Part shown: positions 25,401-37,816 of the stretch, in pieces
How positions within the stretch are numbered: position 1 is the stretch's first letter
How the letters are laid out: every line of letters starts with the position of its first letter
Assembly (NCBI GenBank): GCA_038501195.1
Contig: JBBPUQ010000003.1
Location: 1,318,501 to 1,382,500 of the forward strand
Reading direction: 5' to 3'
DNA from: Nemania diffusa
Lineage: Eukaryota; Ascomycota; Sordariomycetes; Xylariales; Xylariaceae
DNA length: 64,000 bases
The notes under the pieces: generated by a model
Databases searched by the model: none
Told to the model about the DNA's origin: nothing
Seen by the model: the letters and a program-made list of their open reading frames with translations, nothing else
Program-made: the position numbers and the translations under genes

Positions 25401-28014
25401 TCGAGATCTGAACTACATGGGTCGGAAACATATCCTTATGCCGTCCCTAGGGGGCATATTAACTTAGCTGTCAGGGATTACACCGTACCAGTTACACCAC
25501 CCTACCGCAGCCGGCGCCGGCGGGTCTCCCTACTGTAAATTCGAAATGGCAGTTTCCTGGTTGGGTATTCTGTGTGTTTTCTCTGTGTTCCATGTGTTAC
25601 TAAAGACGAAGTCATTGGTCACTAACAACAACGGATTTAGTCGAGGAGGCTAGTTATCTAGTTAGTTTATCTGTCATGACACATGGATACAGTGTGTTTT
25701 ACTGTGATCCAGACACTGTAGCTCTCGGATTATCGGATCTTCTCTCCAAACTACCTAACTACATCCTACGTAATGGCCATAATAATAATGCCCCTCTCAT
25801 CGCTGAATATCACCGAGCTGGTTTCTATAGGGTGGGTTTCAGCCCTCGCCGCTGACATCTCTTGATAATTGTTCATGCAGAGTCAACCTCAGGCAGGGAT
25901 TGCGGCCCCAGTACCCGATATTGACTGTATAAGTACAAGTATGGGCGAATACCCCAGCAGCCTGTCATTCTCTGACTAGCGAGCATTTCTATGTCAGCAT
26001 GTAACAACGCCTACGCATACTTGACTAAGTAGTCTGCTATAGTTCAGGCACGTGCGAGTATCTCGGCCAGGTATTCAATCTTAAACATTATGCTTAAAGT
26101 TTAAACTTCAGAAAGCCTTTGACAATTAAGTAGTTAGCTAGCTGTTTCAGTTTTGCTGACATTTCATTGGCTAGATCCGGATACAAGAAATTGTTTGGAC
26201 TACTCGTGCCTACACACACATATGTACAACCACGTGCGAGCTTACTTGAAAGTCCGTGATACTATACCAATAAGCGTCGTCTAATGTCACAAAACCCTAT
26301 TCGATGCTATTGCTAGAAGTTGCAGGATTTCTACATAGCTGGAAGAACTTTTTCAAGAGACAAGTTATATCGTGAGATCATTAACTCGTGGATGCCCCAA
26401 AGCGAAAAATAATATTGAGCCACCTTGAGCTATTGGTATATTATCGGGTGAAATAATAAGATCCTATATTTGCTATGAACCCTTTAGTTTCTTAGTTGAA
26501 ATTCGAGCCTTCACCCTTCAGAAATATGGTTTGGTGCTTGGGGTTTATGTACACATGTAGGATTCAGTCAAAAGCAACTTGAATTCCCACGTGGCCATCA
26601 TGGTAGACCCCTTGAGGTGATCTACTATACAACTAGAAAGTCTTTCTCGAATTTTCCGCGCTAGTGGAGATGCAAATCTCATCACCACCTGTACGGTTAT
26701 GGCTGTCATCGCAACACGCCTCACCGGAGCAACTCACAAAATAGAAATGCATTCATCAACTAACCATTGCATACTACACATTAATGTATTATGTATTAGT
26801 TTTGTTTCATCCCCTCTAGTCCATCCCCTCCCCCTCTCAAATCCGGTTTCCCCCCCTAGCCCGCATCCTTTCGCCACTGGCCTTTGGCTGCTATGGCGCA
26901 CGTCGAGCGGCGCTCTCCCCCTGCGGACCACGCCATTGTTCAAGTCTATTAAGTACCCATCTCCCAAACGTTCGATGAAAATCACCACGGGTTCCGGAGA
27001 ATAGGTGTGAGCCGCGCAGGGTGGCAAAGTCGAACCATATAGATCGAGAGAAATAGGCCTTGGGGAAACACGAAGCGTGCCACGAACAGGCCGGAATCGA
27101 AGGGGCGCCCGCGATCAGCCGGTCATTCGCTAATCTTTGTACGCCGTTCTCTATCCGATCAGGAGATTACGGACATGCAAAACTGCGGGCGCAGGACTTA
27201 GCTGGTAGCTGAGCTCGCTGTGTTTAGGGCACGTTCTCCCCCTCTCCCATTTGTTTAAGCTATGGTTTTTTTTTTCTTAAGTCCGATTCTTTTCCATATC
27301 CCGAAGTTGTCTGTTATTTACCTATAATGCGAGGGGGGCCAGATTGCGCGACCAATCGGTACGCGACATGCAGCCGAGTGCTTGCAATGGCGGTCGAGGG
27401 ATCCAATATGGCGGTCTTGTCGGGCTCGGGTAGATCTGCATCCAATTTATCGATCGGGAACGGTCATGCAAGGCACTCTATATGTATGTTAGAATGCGTT
27501 GTCATGAATAATTTTCTTAGGCAAGAAATACCTCGCTATCGATGAGGCCGAGCGAAGCGAACGCTCAAGAAAGTGCTGGATATGAAAGAAAGAAAAAGAA
27601 AAAAGACTATTGATAGCTTAACGTCACGGGAAAAAAAAATCAGTTCCAAAATTTCTTGTGCAGCTGCGCGGGTTCTCTTCGATGGTAGCAATTGTCAGTT
27701 GCCCCTATTTAAAACGCTGTATTGTGATACTTTTTATTTTTTTTCTTGCTGCATCCCGTCATCGGGAGTTTTGACAGGCGAAATCGCCCGTCATTCTCCA
27801 TATCTACATATAGTGATTCCAGATGAGGCTATTTCTCTTTTTTTAGGCAGCTATAGAGCTGGCTGAAAGATCGAGCAATCAAGTAAACCACGGAACTTTG
27901 CTCGTCATTGTTAAGCAGGTGTTCCACATGTTGCGGTTGTCCAGTGTCATCAAAAATGCACATCTATCGTAAGACATGTGCTAAGGCTGAAGGGCCAATA
28001 TATGATCGCCAATT
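22442..28014. other. 5.6-kb gene-poor interval
   Basis: This lies upstream of the Zn2Cys6 gene and downstream of the TALE homeobox gene. It holds a dense cluster of TACAGTA/TACTGTA words at 23084-23508, AT-rich DNA at 24240-24620 and poly-T/poly-A tracts at 27260-27280 and 27590-27650. The short frames (e.g. 23682-23960 minus, 26699-27004 plus) are not convincing genes. Confidence 0.55.
23084..23508. repeat. Cluster of eight TACAGTA/TACTGTA words
   Basis: The heptamer TACAGTA or its reverse complement starts at 23084, 23206, 23215, 23243, 23282, 23422, 23447 and 23502. Two copies sit inside a direct repeat ACATACAGTAG(A/G)CCCGAG at about 23213 and 23241. This could be an array of protein-binding sites or dispersed simple sequence. 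Confidence 0.7.
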
Positions 28015-29437
28015 TCAGATGCTGCCGCGTTTGCGGTTCGTCACCTGTTGCCTCGCTCTTTCTAGCTCTCGATCTTCGCAAGTGCTCGCTTCGCTCTCGC
28101 TCTGGTGATTCCCATCGTACTCTATCTCACGCGGGGATAGAGTGTTATTGTCCGTCACGCGGCTGTTCATAACGTCTGATGTTGTAAGAGCATTGTTGAT
28201 CATGGTAGGTAGCTGTCGTCTCCTGGCATTTATAAACCAATTCGAAATCTGATCTTTAGTTCCCGACGTTCCAAGGTTAGTCCTACGTATACATATGAGG
28301 AGCAGCGGCGTAGTTCGATGGTCTGACTTACTCATCTGCAGGCCAGTCTCTCTCATGAGCTCCTGTTTCTCGTCCTCCTTTGGATAAGGATGCGATAGAT
28401 GGGCTACGAACCACGCACGCAGTTTATCCGTGGTCTCCTTGGGTAAGTTACCACGGCGTTTTCGTTGTTTTACGTCACCGTTCGCCCCCATGACCATGTC
28501 TGTCACGCGCATATACGGCTCTTGGAAACGGGGATACGGTCCTGCTGAAAATGGTGTCCGATCTAGGTGAGCTGACCCGACGGAAAGGGACTGAGCCCTG
28601 TTAGGATGGTGAGAAGAATTGTAGTCGTAAGTCGGCGGCCCATATCCGTGCCCTCCTGCCTCTATCCATCTTCCGTCGCTAGGTGGTAAACGGGACCGCC
28701 TATCTGGTATATAGTCGTCGCTGGCATAATCATGTGTACGAAAATTCGAGCTGGTACCTGGCTCGAGCTTCAACGGTGGAAGGCTAGGTAACATCGGACG
28801 TGTCTCTACTGGTTCGGTCTTTATATTAGGTGGTAAGTGCGTGGGCCGATGTAGCTCGGTGTTGGCGTTAGCATAAGCCCTCGACGGTTCCCCTGACCAC
28901 TGTCTGAGTGGAAGATACCCGCGAATTGGTGATCGAGGTCGTGACACGAATTGCTGAGGGGCTGTATAAACTCTCGGGATCGGACTGGTTCTATCTGAAT
29001 CGTCCCCCAGGTGACAGGATAACCGCCTTCTCTTCTGTGTATGAGGAGAAACGGTGTAGTGCGGCGACGTGACCTCTTCATTATATTGACCGCCAGTCAG
29101 CGGTGTATGCGGCAGCGGCCGTTTTCTCACTTCCGCGTCTAGCTGACATCCTTCTGAATCGAAATCAGGAAAAGCCTGCTAACGTTAGCATGAGCTATGG
29201 GCCACAGGGACCTAAAACCTAACTCACCTGGCGGATGGATGGGAGAGCAATTTTCTCCTCGCCTCCTGTTCTAGGCGTAGGTGGTCGACGACTATCGTCG
29301 TAAAGAGGGCGGGCAAGCTTTTCTTCCCCTCGTGTTCTGGTAGGCGTAGGTGGTCGACGACTATCTTCATAAGAGGGGCTGTGGTCGTAATAGAAGGCTG
29401 CATGGTAGTGAGATTGCATATTGAGTACAGGATTCAT
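28015..29437 (-). CDS. TALE-class homeobox transcription factor
   Basis: Three exons (29228-29437, 28332-29175, 28015-28253), 430 residues. The homeodomain (about 305-370) is of the TALE class found in fungal Cup9/Tos8-like proteins: KRRGNLPKETTDKLRAWF, the three-residue-extended loop SHPYPKEDEK, and helix 3 ISNWFINARRRQLP with Asn51 intact. An 80-nt intron with a GTAAGT donor at 28331 splits helix 2 from helix 3. Read through, it would insert 24-odd residues in frame, so splicing matters for function; the spliced junction gives GLQMNQISNWF. The N-terminus has a 23-residue internal duplication (DSRRPPTP...GEEK twice). The rest is disordered, Pro/Arg-rich, with a KRRR patch. It has long non-coding DNA on both sides. 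I do not assign a fungal gene name. Confidence 0.92.
29252..29378 (-). repeat. Intragenic 69-bp tandem duplication in the TALE gene
   Basis: Two adjacent, slightly diverged copies with a 69-bp period include the shared GTAGGTGGTCGACGACTATC. They encode two copies of a DSRRPPTP...GEEK motif near the protein N-terminus. Being a multiple of three, the duplication keeps the frame. Confidence 0.85.
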
Positions 29438-30137
29438 TATGACTAGTATTTAGAAACTACTCCCCCTGCTTCTGGCGTGATATTCATATACTTCACTACG
29501 ACAAGAAGAATAAGAGATACCGGATAGTCTAGTCTTCTGTCCAGCGGGTAGGCGAACCCGCTGCCTTTTCAACCGTTTCGAGGTTGCGGGAAGACGACTT
29601 AGAAGGTGTGGGTTCCGGAGTATGTACATAGTTTACAAAGTAGGTGCTGTAGCTTGTCAAAACTATCCAGGATCGATAAACTATATACATATTTAGTAAG
29701 AGAGTTTTCTGCTTGCCGTGGACAAGGATAATTGCTGGCCTGGCCTGGCTGCTCAGTATACCCTACCACATCGCTCTCGACAAAGTCGTTCGTACTGTGC
29801 ATTCTCATATTACCTAGGGAGGTACCATAAGATGTATGTACAGTAGGAGGAGGGAGGTATGTACGCAGTACGCAGCACGCAGTACAGAGTAGCAGACGAG
29901 AACGAGACGAGACTACCTGCTGCGTACACTGACTGGTGCTTGTGGCGTGGCGTTGCCTCTACACTGACTAGCGCACCTCGACTCTCTATCTTTTCGACAG
30001 GAACTACCAGGCCTTCGGGCGGCCCTTGGGTAGCACCGGGCCATGGAGTGGACCACATGGCTTAAGGGTCTCGTCGACCACAGGAAGGACCGCACTTGGC
30101 TCAGCGCTGGGATCAGAAGGCAGGTAGCAGGTACTTC

Positions 30138-30160
30138 GGGGGAGGGGAGGGGAGGAGGGA
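30138..30160 (+). other. G-rich tract, potential G-quadruplex
   Basis: Four or more G-runs (GGGGG, GGGG, GGGG, GG, GGG) separated by single A residues lie within 23 nt. This fits the pattern for a short-loop quadruplex on the plus strand. It is about 0.7 kb upstream of the TALE gene start codon. Confidence 0.5.
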
Positions 30161-31074
30161 CCGTCGAGGCGCTAGGTACAAGGGCGACCCGACAGACTCA
30201 GGGCCGTAGTGAGGAACGGAACGTTTCTAGTCTAGCAGCATGACCGACTGGAGCAGGGGCCCCCTCCCAGCGGTTGTGGTGTCTTAGTGTCTGATGAAAT
30301 TGCCCGAGCAGAGGCGCTCAGGGGGCTACCTTGTATCGTAGGTATCATTGCATGCTACCGATGTGCTTGTACTTTTACTAAAGCCTCTATTCTCCACATC
30401 GCTCAGGAACGCCGCACGCCGCACACGTACTGAGTAGGTACGTATGTACATGGAGATGGGGACAGAAACGTCCGAAAGTCAAGCTGGACCCAAGCTTGCG
30501 GGTTAGTACGTCTAAGTGGGCAGTAAGTACTGTCCGTAAGTCGTAGTCTGGAGTTTGGTGCTTAGAGCGTTATGTAGGTAGGTAGGGCCAGGAGAGTGAA
30601 GCTTGTTGTCCAGCGGCCTGTCATGGGCTGTTGTCACTGATAGGCTATACAGTAGTTGGAGACTAATATCTAGACAGATAAGTACCTAACCTATGCGTAC
30701 AGTAGATATTTGATAGCAGGTATCTACCAGGCATCCTATGCGCAGGCATGTAATAAGTGGAGAAGGAGGGGCTACAAGATTCGATCAGGGCGCCATCAAC
30801 TACCTACCAGCATAAACCTTTACTAGGTGTCGAAACCCTTTTTCTCTCTCCCGCTCTCTTTCTCAAAACTCTCGGGCAAAAAAAAAAGAAAGATAAATCA
30901 GAACAAAAAAAAAATTCAAATCAGCACATAAAAAGAGGGAGTATAAGCTATACTGCACGGGAATGCCTACACTACACTGCCTATGCGTCCTCCTTCCCCA
31001 TGTACGCGTGAGGCGCCCCGACTCGGGCAGGCTCCCGCAACTAGAATCGAATCAATACCCAAAATTGTTACACC

Positions 31075-31112
31075 CAGCAGCAGCAGCGGCGGCGACGGCT
31101 GCGGCAGCGGCA
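31075..31112. repeat. CAG/CGG trinucleotide-rich run
   Basis: Imperfect CAG, CGG and GCG triplets. Frames here read as runs of Ser/Gly or Ala on both strands, as expected of simple sequence and not of a gene. Confidence 0.75.
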
Positions 31113-31293
31113 ACCCTGCGGGACCCTTCTTATCCCAGTGCAACGCTATCAATCGCCTCGACTGCAGGCGGCCGACCCAGAAGAAGTTTTCCGTGCATCT
31201 GCATTGCGGCTCGGGGCATCAAGCGCAGTGCAGCGTAGGCCAAACAAGAGACCGCGAAGACCGTGGGAGCCGGCCCAAGGAGTTGGCGCTCCC

Positions 31294-31313
31294 GCAGCAG
31301 CAGCAGCAGCAGC
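31294..31313. repeat. (GCA)n microsatellite
   Basis: About six to seven perfect GCA units in the gene desert. Confidence 0.85.
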
Positions 31314-34300
31314 ATCAAACTATTGTGTACCGTCTTAGGTTTGCTCTGGCAACGCAACGCGACGTGACATGACGTGGAACGTGATACTAGTTGAGATTTT
31401 ATCTCTTGTCGTCTATAATCGTGCCTTAAAAGAGTTATTCTTAGGCCTTGGTTATTTTACGTATGTACAGCACTAGGGTCATTGATGCTTCTATTACGTT
31501 ATTCTCGGACCCCCAAAGCGATCACGCGGTGGAATTAAGCTCGGAGTTGGACAGGGTAGCTTTCAATTTTAGATGTCGTACATGTCGGTTGATACGAACT
31601 GGTTGCCGTCGAAGCACATGCACGCATGCATTTACCTATCCTCACCTATGTAGGATAGGCAAAAAAAAGGGAGAGTCGTGGGATCGACATTTAGTATGTC
31701 TCAACACGGACCGAGACGACCTACATGTTCCTAAGTATCTAAGGAAATACGCATGTGTATTGAGAGGTAAGCCACGTATGTGTAAGTATTGAAGGTATGA
31801 CGTATGAGTTACACTAAAGTATATTATGTAAAGTTGTACTTTATAGGGACAGATATATTAGAGTCTGTGCCTGCGTGCCTGCTCTGCCATCGGCGCCTTT
31901 ATTTATTCGCCTCGCTCTGTCAGTCCAATGAAGTATCGAATGCGCCAGGCATCCCTACCCTACACAAACCATGATAATAAAATCATAGCATTCGCAAGAG
32001 AAAACAACACCATCGTTCAAATAGAGAAAGAGAAAATTATTATAATAAACTCATAGCACTCGGACCGAAGAAGAAAACGCAAACGTTGAATACCTAAAAG
32101 AGTGAACCAAATCGCTAATAGTTACTCCATTATTGGTTCCGGACGGGGTATGCAAGTTGTATGTCACATACCTGGTAACATACAAGTAGGTAGATGCCTA
32201 AACCCAACTTAGATAGGCCGTGTGGCCCACGGGCGAAAACAGGTACTGGGCTAAAAGCTGCCCGCCACGGCTACCATCTACAAAAGATAATGCGGTAGAC
32301 TTGCAGACCGCAGTCCCAAACCTATACTAGCTCCACAGACCAATGTAATTTCAGGAGTCAGGTAAGTCTCTACCTCATAACCGACCGAGTTACGATACAT
32401 CCATTACAATGTACGTACCCCTCTAGAGTTATCTACCTCTGTACATACAGAATACGCCTCGTAGCATTTGCATATGGCTTGCCCATTACGGAATTTATCA
32501 TCTTTTTTGTCTTATTCCCATCTACATACCAAGTACCTACACTAGCGTAGTATGCATTAGACCAAGATGGAATTTTCCGAGGTGAACGGAGATTTGTATA
32601 CAAACGAGTCCTAGTTTAGCCCACAACCGTTTTATGGACCCCTTAGAGAATACACCAGCATTAGCTTCTCCTCAGCACGTTGTGTTGCTTGCACTTGTCA
32701 AGCTTGTCAACTAATAATAGTAGTTGACTAGTCGATCAATAAGAGGGACAGACGTCCTCCTCTAATGCTGGGGTCCCACCTAATCCGCTTGGTGTGGTAT
32801 GCCTGGGTATAGGTAGGTAGGTAACGTACAGACATAGTGCATGCACCTTAGTTAGATATTGAATATTTTAATTACCTAGGGGAAGGTGATCTGCCGAGGA
32901 AGAGGCGCCGGCATTGCACGTTCGAGTCATTCAAGCGCTTCTGTCCCGAACCGTCGCCGACGACTTGGGACCGTACTGCAGATATTCTGTACACTAGATA
33001 GACGGGTCGCCCGCTTGCGCAAGCAAGTTGGCTTTAGTATAGTCTAGGTTCGGTGGACTGACTTAGGAAGTGGGTGAACCGCCGATACCAACAAACGAAC
33101 GTACAATCGTATTAGCGTGGGCCATCCCATCGCGGATAACGTTTCTCGTCTATCGCCGCGCGGTCGGTCCTCTTCCACATACGGTGCTGTACCACCAAGA
33201 AACGACCCATGAGTCTGGAAATTATCTAGCATGGTTCTCCCTCCGGCCGCCGGCGTGGACAGGTTCAGCCAGCCGCCAGCCAAAACCTTGCTACCGCTGT
33301 CAGCCTGGACCAGGGCAACCTTAATTAGCTGTGTGAGATTCGAGGGCAAAACGCACCCCGAACAAGACGAACTCGGTACGCAACCGCATCCGCGTCGCCA
33401 CTTTGTTTCGTTTACAGTACAGAGTACCGAGATGCCTACCTATAACATCTGAAGCCCTGCTCGACACGATATGGCGCTAAGTAAGCTCTCAGACTAATTT
33501 GTCGCAAATAAGTTGGTAAGTTCGAGAGCCTTGCTTACTTTACCTACCTGGGTAAGTGCTCTGCCCTGAACTCCGCGCTACACCCGGGATTATGCTACAA
33601 ACCTATTTTCTAACTCCGGCGCTTCGATATACCGCTTACCTAAAGCGAGAGCGAAGCTACCCAAAAGGTAATGGTGAGCTTCATTCCTTGGATTGTTAGT
33701 GGGAAACTGGAACTTTGATGATAGACAGTTCCTTCGGGAATAACCAGAGTCATGCAATCGTAGATATGGAGACTAAACCCTTCCAAGTCTAGGAATTCGA
33801 GAGTTACTACGACCTTGGTATTCTACCGACGTACTCTTAGACTCAAAATCTCCTTTTAGGTATTTGGGTCTGTAAGTAGTTTGTGCATGACACCTTGAAA
33901 TATATGGTGTTTTCCCAATAAACCTTTCGTTATTATTCAGTAGTTATACCGATGGACTATTGTTGTGTCACTATCTGGATAGAGAATGGGTATTAGACAA
34001 CTTGCTGGGTCGCACAGCAAATTTCAACACTACAAACTTCCATGTACCTACCTATCTAAGTACTTGTAGGACTTTCACTAGTATCCACGTCCTCTCTTGA
34101 CGCTAAACTATCCCTATGCAAATAAGTACATTCTATAGTTCCTCCTCTAACCCTCATTGTCATTAATCAGCATGGAATTCTAAACCCGGATAATTCCCAA
34201 CATCAAAAGAATGATAGGTATGTAGTCTAGAAGGTATGCGATAGGTACATGTACACTAGACTAGCTAGTATTGTCTTCCTTTTTTTCTGAATTGCCACTA

Positions 34301-35674
34301 GCCAGTGCACTTCATCACTTGTCACCAACAAGTGCGGTGCGGATAGCGCCATTGACTAAGGTTTCATGCAGATTGTACATACGCATACAGAATAATTCAT
34401 TAGATAGATAGGTAGTGTAGGGTTGTTGATCTCACCCGCAAGCCACAATCTGTCGACGCACGCCCCTCATGCAGCCTATGTAATTAGGCAGGATGCTGCG
34501 CGATCAGTAATCATAATTAACCCGCAGCAGGCATACGATCTATATTCCCAATTCCCAAATATTCCTACCGGTCACATTATCGATCTTCAGCCTCGTCAAG
34601 GCGCCGCCCGCCGACCGGGTCTCAGATCTCGACTACTGTAACTACTACCACACTATCTACCAACGGTTGGGTTTTTTCCTCCCCAGGGGCTCTCGGCCAC
34701 TATGTACCCGTCCTAGATATTCCCTCAAAGTTCACTCTAGACGACCCTAGACGACAAAACCTACTCGGGCATGCCAAACCTGTTGGTTCCCTTGCTACGC
34801 ACTTATACGCTAGCCTGATACCTGTCGAGCACACTATTCCTATAATTACACTAGGGAGGCATCTCCTGACGGCGTGTGGGCTTCGATGCGGGTCCTAGGC
34901 CGCACAAACCACGCACGCGCATTCGCTGCAATGGTTCAACTACCTACCTAGGAAGTATGTAGAACTAGGTAGGTGGTATTTTGTACTCCTCGATGGATGG
35001 AGAGCTGTGTATGTAAGTCAAACAATTTTGGGCGAAATGGCGATCGCACTGCACTGCACCTGGGAGCAGTACCCGGTACCTGGTGGCTGGACGCACGGCC
35101 CCGGCCCCGGCGCGCTGGCTGGTTGGTTGGTTCGATGCAAATCGTATCACGTTTCTTCATGACAGCAACTTGAGGTGGTACCGAATCTGCGCCTCAAGTC
35201 ACACGGTTGTTCCGGTTAGCTGGCGTCGGTCGGGGCTGGCTTGTCCCCCGCGCCACAGCGGCAGAAGTGGCGGCAGTGGTTCAGTCCACCCCGGCTCTCC
35301 ACGTAGGTAATACCTACAGATTAGGACAGTGTTGTACAGTACAGAAGATACAGTACGCAATGGCTTGTCAACGTTACATACGATAAGTAGGTTAAGTAGT
35401 GACATAGAAATAAGCGTCGCGGGACGGAAAAGCAAGCTGCAGAGTGATTATGATTAGGTATCCGTCTACGCATATTTCCTAATTCATGATGTTCAATAAA
35501 GGAAACAGGGCGGGTAACAATGTATTCCAAGGAGGCCGGTGAGGAATTCGTTTTCTCTAACAGCAATCACAGCAACTAAAAAACCCGGCGTGCAATTTTA
35601 GGACTGAATACGGATCCAATTGCCCTCGGTCCCGAGAGACATGGGTACAGTATATACTATCTAAACCTCACATC

Positions 35675-35866
35675 TATCCCTTTAACTGCCCACTCCGCAC
35701 CGCGACTTAAAAAGTGGAATAACGGGGCCGCTCGCAGGCATGTTTACACCCAATAAAACTATTATCCGAACACTATTTATACTCTTATTGGGTGTATGCA
35801 TCTGTACGAGCGGCCCCATTATTCCACTTTTTAAGTCGCGGTGCGAAAAGGGCAGTTAAAGGGATA
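35675..35866. mobile_element. 192-bp MITE-like inverted repeat
   Basis: Two 82-bp arms (35675-35756 and 35785-35866) face each other across a 28-bp loop and align without gaps at about 72 of 82 positions. The outer ends read TATCCCTTTAACTGCCC and its complement, and the element ends in TA on both sides, as a TA target-site duplication would give. Several arm differences are C/T transitions. There is no coding capacity. Size, structure and ends fit a non-autonomous MITE of the Tc1/mariner kind; a hairpin RNA precursor is another reading. No second copy is visible in the window. Confidence 0.75.
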
Positions 35867-37777
35867 CAGTGTTGTACTTTTTTATCTGTAGCAATTCTTC
35901 TCGCAAGAATACCTACACATTATTCAAAGGAACGCATGGGAGACTAAACCAGTACTGCTATATCTCGGTAATACCACACATCTCGTGTGTCTTGCCAAGT
36001 TGTTTCATGTCGACGTACTAAGCCTTATAGCTATCATACAGTAACATCTTCGCCGGTAGCTACAGGACTGCAAATGTCAATTGATATTGCGATGCATGCG
36101 CCTCGGGCTCGCAGCGCCACCCAGACAGGCCGGTCGACAGAATACCTACATACTTATACTTACACATCTACGGTAGTAGTAGTACATACACATACACTAC
36201 CTAAACTAAACCTCCTGGCCTATTAAAGAATGCATCATGTTGAATGATCCCACGAGAACGACCCCAAGCTCTCATGCCACTCTCCATCAGCTGAGGACCA
36301 ATGGTAGCGTTTCCAGCTGACTGGCATCCTCAGATGCAGAGGAGATGCATGCATGCGCATGGAACCATGAGGTGTTGTGGTGGTTGCACAGATGCGCATT
36401 ATAATATGATTACAGTACCGTGCAGTACACGAGACTACTGTGCTGCCGTTCTGCTGTTCTCCTGTTCTGCATACCGACTACACATACTCTGTACATACTG
36501 CTACAAACATGTGTACGAGTTATCAGACGATAAGCGGCGCGGCGATAATTTATTGCCGCTGCAGTGCAGTGCGAGGTACATCTATTCTAGTAGTATGGGT
36601 ATGTACAGTACCTACAGTAGAGTATACACGCTACTGCAAATGTCAGTGCTATCTTCCCTGCAGCCACCTGCTTATTAGTATACTAAAAGGTAGAGTGCGG
36701 AATAGTGTAGGTACAGAATATGACTGGCGTCGGCCGCCAGTCGTGGTTCGTGGTTGTCGTCGTCATCATCAGAGCGATGGATTCTTGTCGCGGATAAAAT
36801 TGAGAACCGTGCTTCTGTCAAACGAACCCTTGATCTGATCACGCCCCTGTCAAGTCAACTTCCGACCCGCTGTCATCGGAAGCCCCCTGGCCTTGCGCCG
36901 TGTCAAGAGTCAGAATGTGGGCCATCTGGGGCGGAGATGCCATTCGCGACAATTCCCTGAATCGGTAAGGACTGCACCGCTAGCCCTCCCTCCCCCGTAT
37001 CTAATACTTTCTACCTCTAACCGCACCAGGTTCCCGGGTTGCCAGATACATAGTACCTCCCTCCTACAGAATATAGTACGTACCGTAATATGTTTTTGCC
37101 GATCATACCTAGCGTATACCATGTACACCATATACTCTATCTACACTAGCGATTGTAACGTACAGTGTCCATGATAATTGATTCTGAATCATAGTGTTTT
37201 TAACACAGTCCACTAACATAACTGAGGTCGTACATACTAACTAATAAGTGAGAAGGCGTAGGAGTTATGAAACCTCGCACTTCTGACCTCGTGTTATTAT
37301 TTGCGGAGTAATGCACAAAGTAGTATCAAAGGCTTACACTACCTACTGTCAGCAATTCTCAAGGTGGGCTCAAGGTGGGTATGCATATAGGGGGAGGTTA
37401 TGTTATATGCGTACAAGAAAGAGGTTATACGCTGTAGGTTATACCATGAAACACCCGAGCACAGCGCTATAGGGACTTACAAGTGGCTAGATAGGTTAGA
37501 CTGGTATCCCCGGAGACTAGGTAGATAGTGGATGTTGTCAGTGTGTTCCGTAGCTAAGTAGCGTAGGTATGTAGGTAAATTAACAGAATGCACACTAATT
37601 AGCCTCAGTTTTTGAAACCACATCAGAAACCATGTCAGCTCTCGCAACTCCGATTATTTGCCCAAGCCAGCTCCTTGTCCTTCGAGGCGAGCCGCCGTCT
37701 ACGGGAATCTGTGTTTGTAAATTGTCCTTTCCCCTTTACAGTAGATCGATCGATTTCAGCCATACGTATCTAGATAC

Positions 37778-37816
37778 CTTGCCTGACCTCACCTGACCTT
37801 ACCTTACCTTACCTAC
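37778..37816. repeat. CCTTA/CCTGA pentamer run
   Basis: A short imperfect array of five-base units (CCTGA, CCTCA, CCTTA) lies in the gene desert. Confidence 0.65.

Noticed and set aside
27040..27150. Possible tRNA on the minus strand (A-box-like TAGCGAATGACCGG, B-box-like CTTCGATTCCGG)
   Set aside because: No acceptor or anticodon stem pairs at the right spacing. A covariance search would be needed to revive it.
30983..31372. Frames with Ser/Gly and Gln runs around 31.0-31.4 kb
   Set aside because: They arise from trinucleotide repeats; frames on both strands are equally open.
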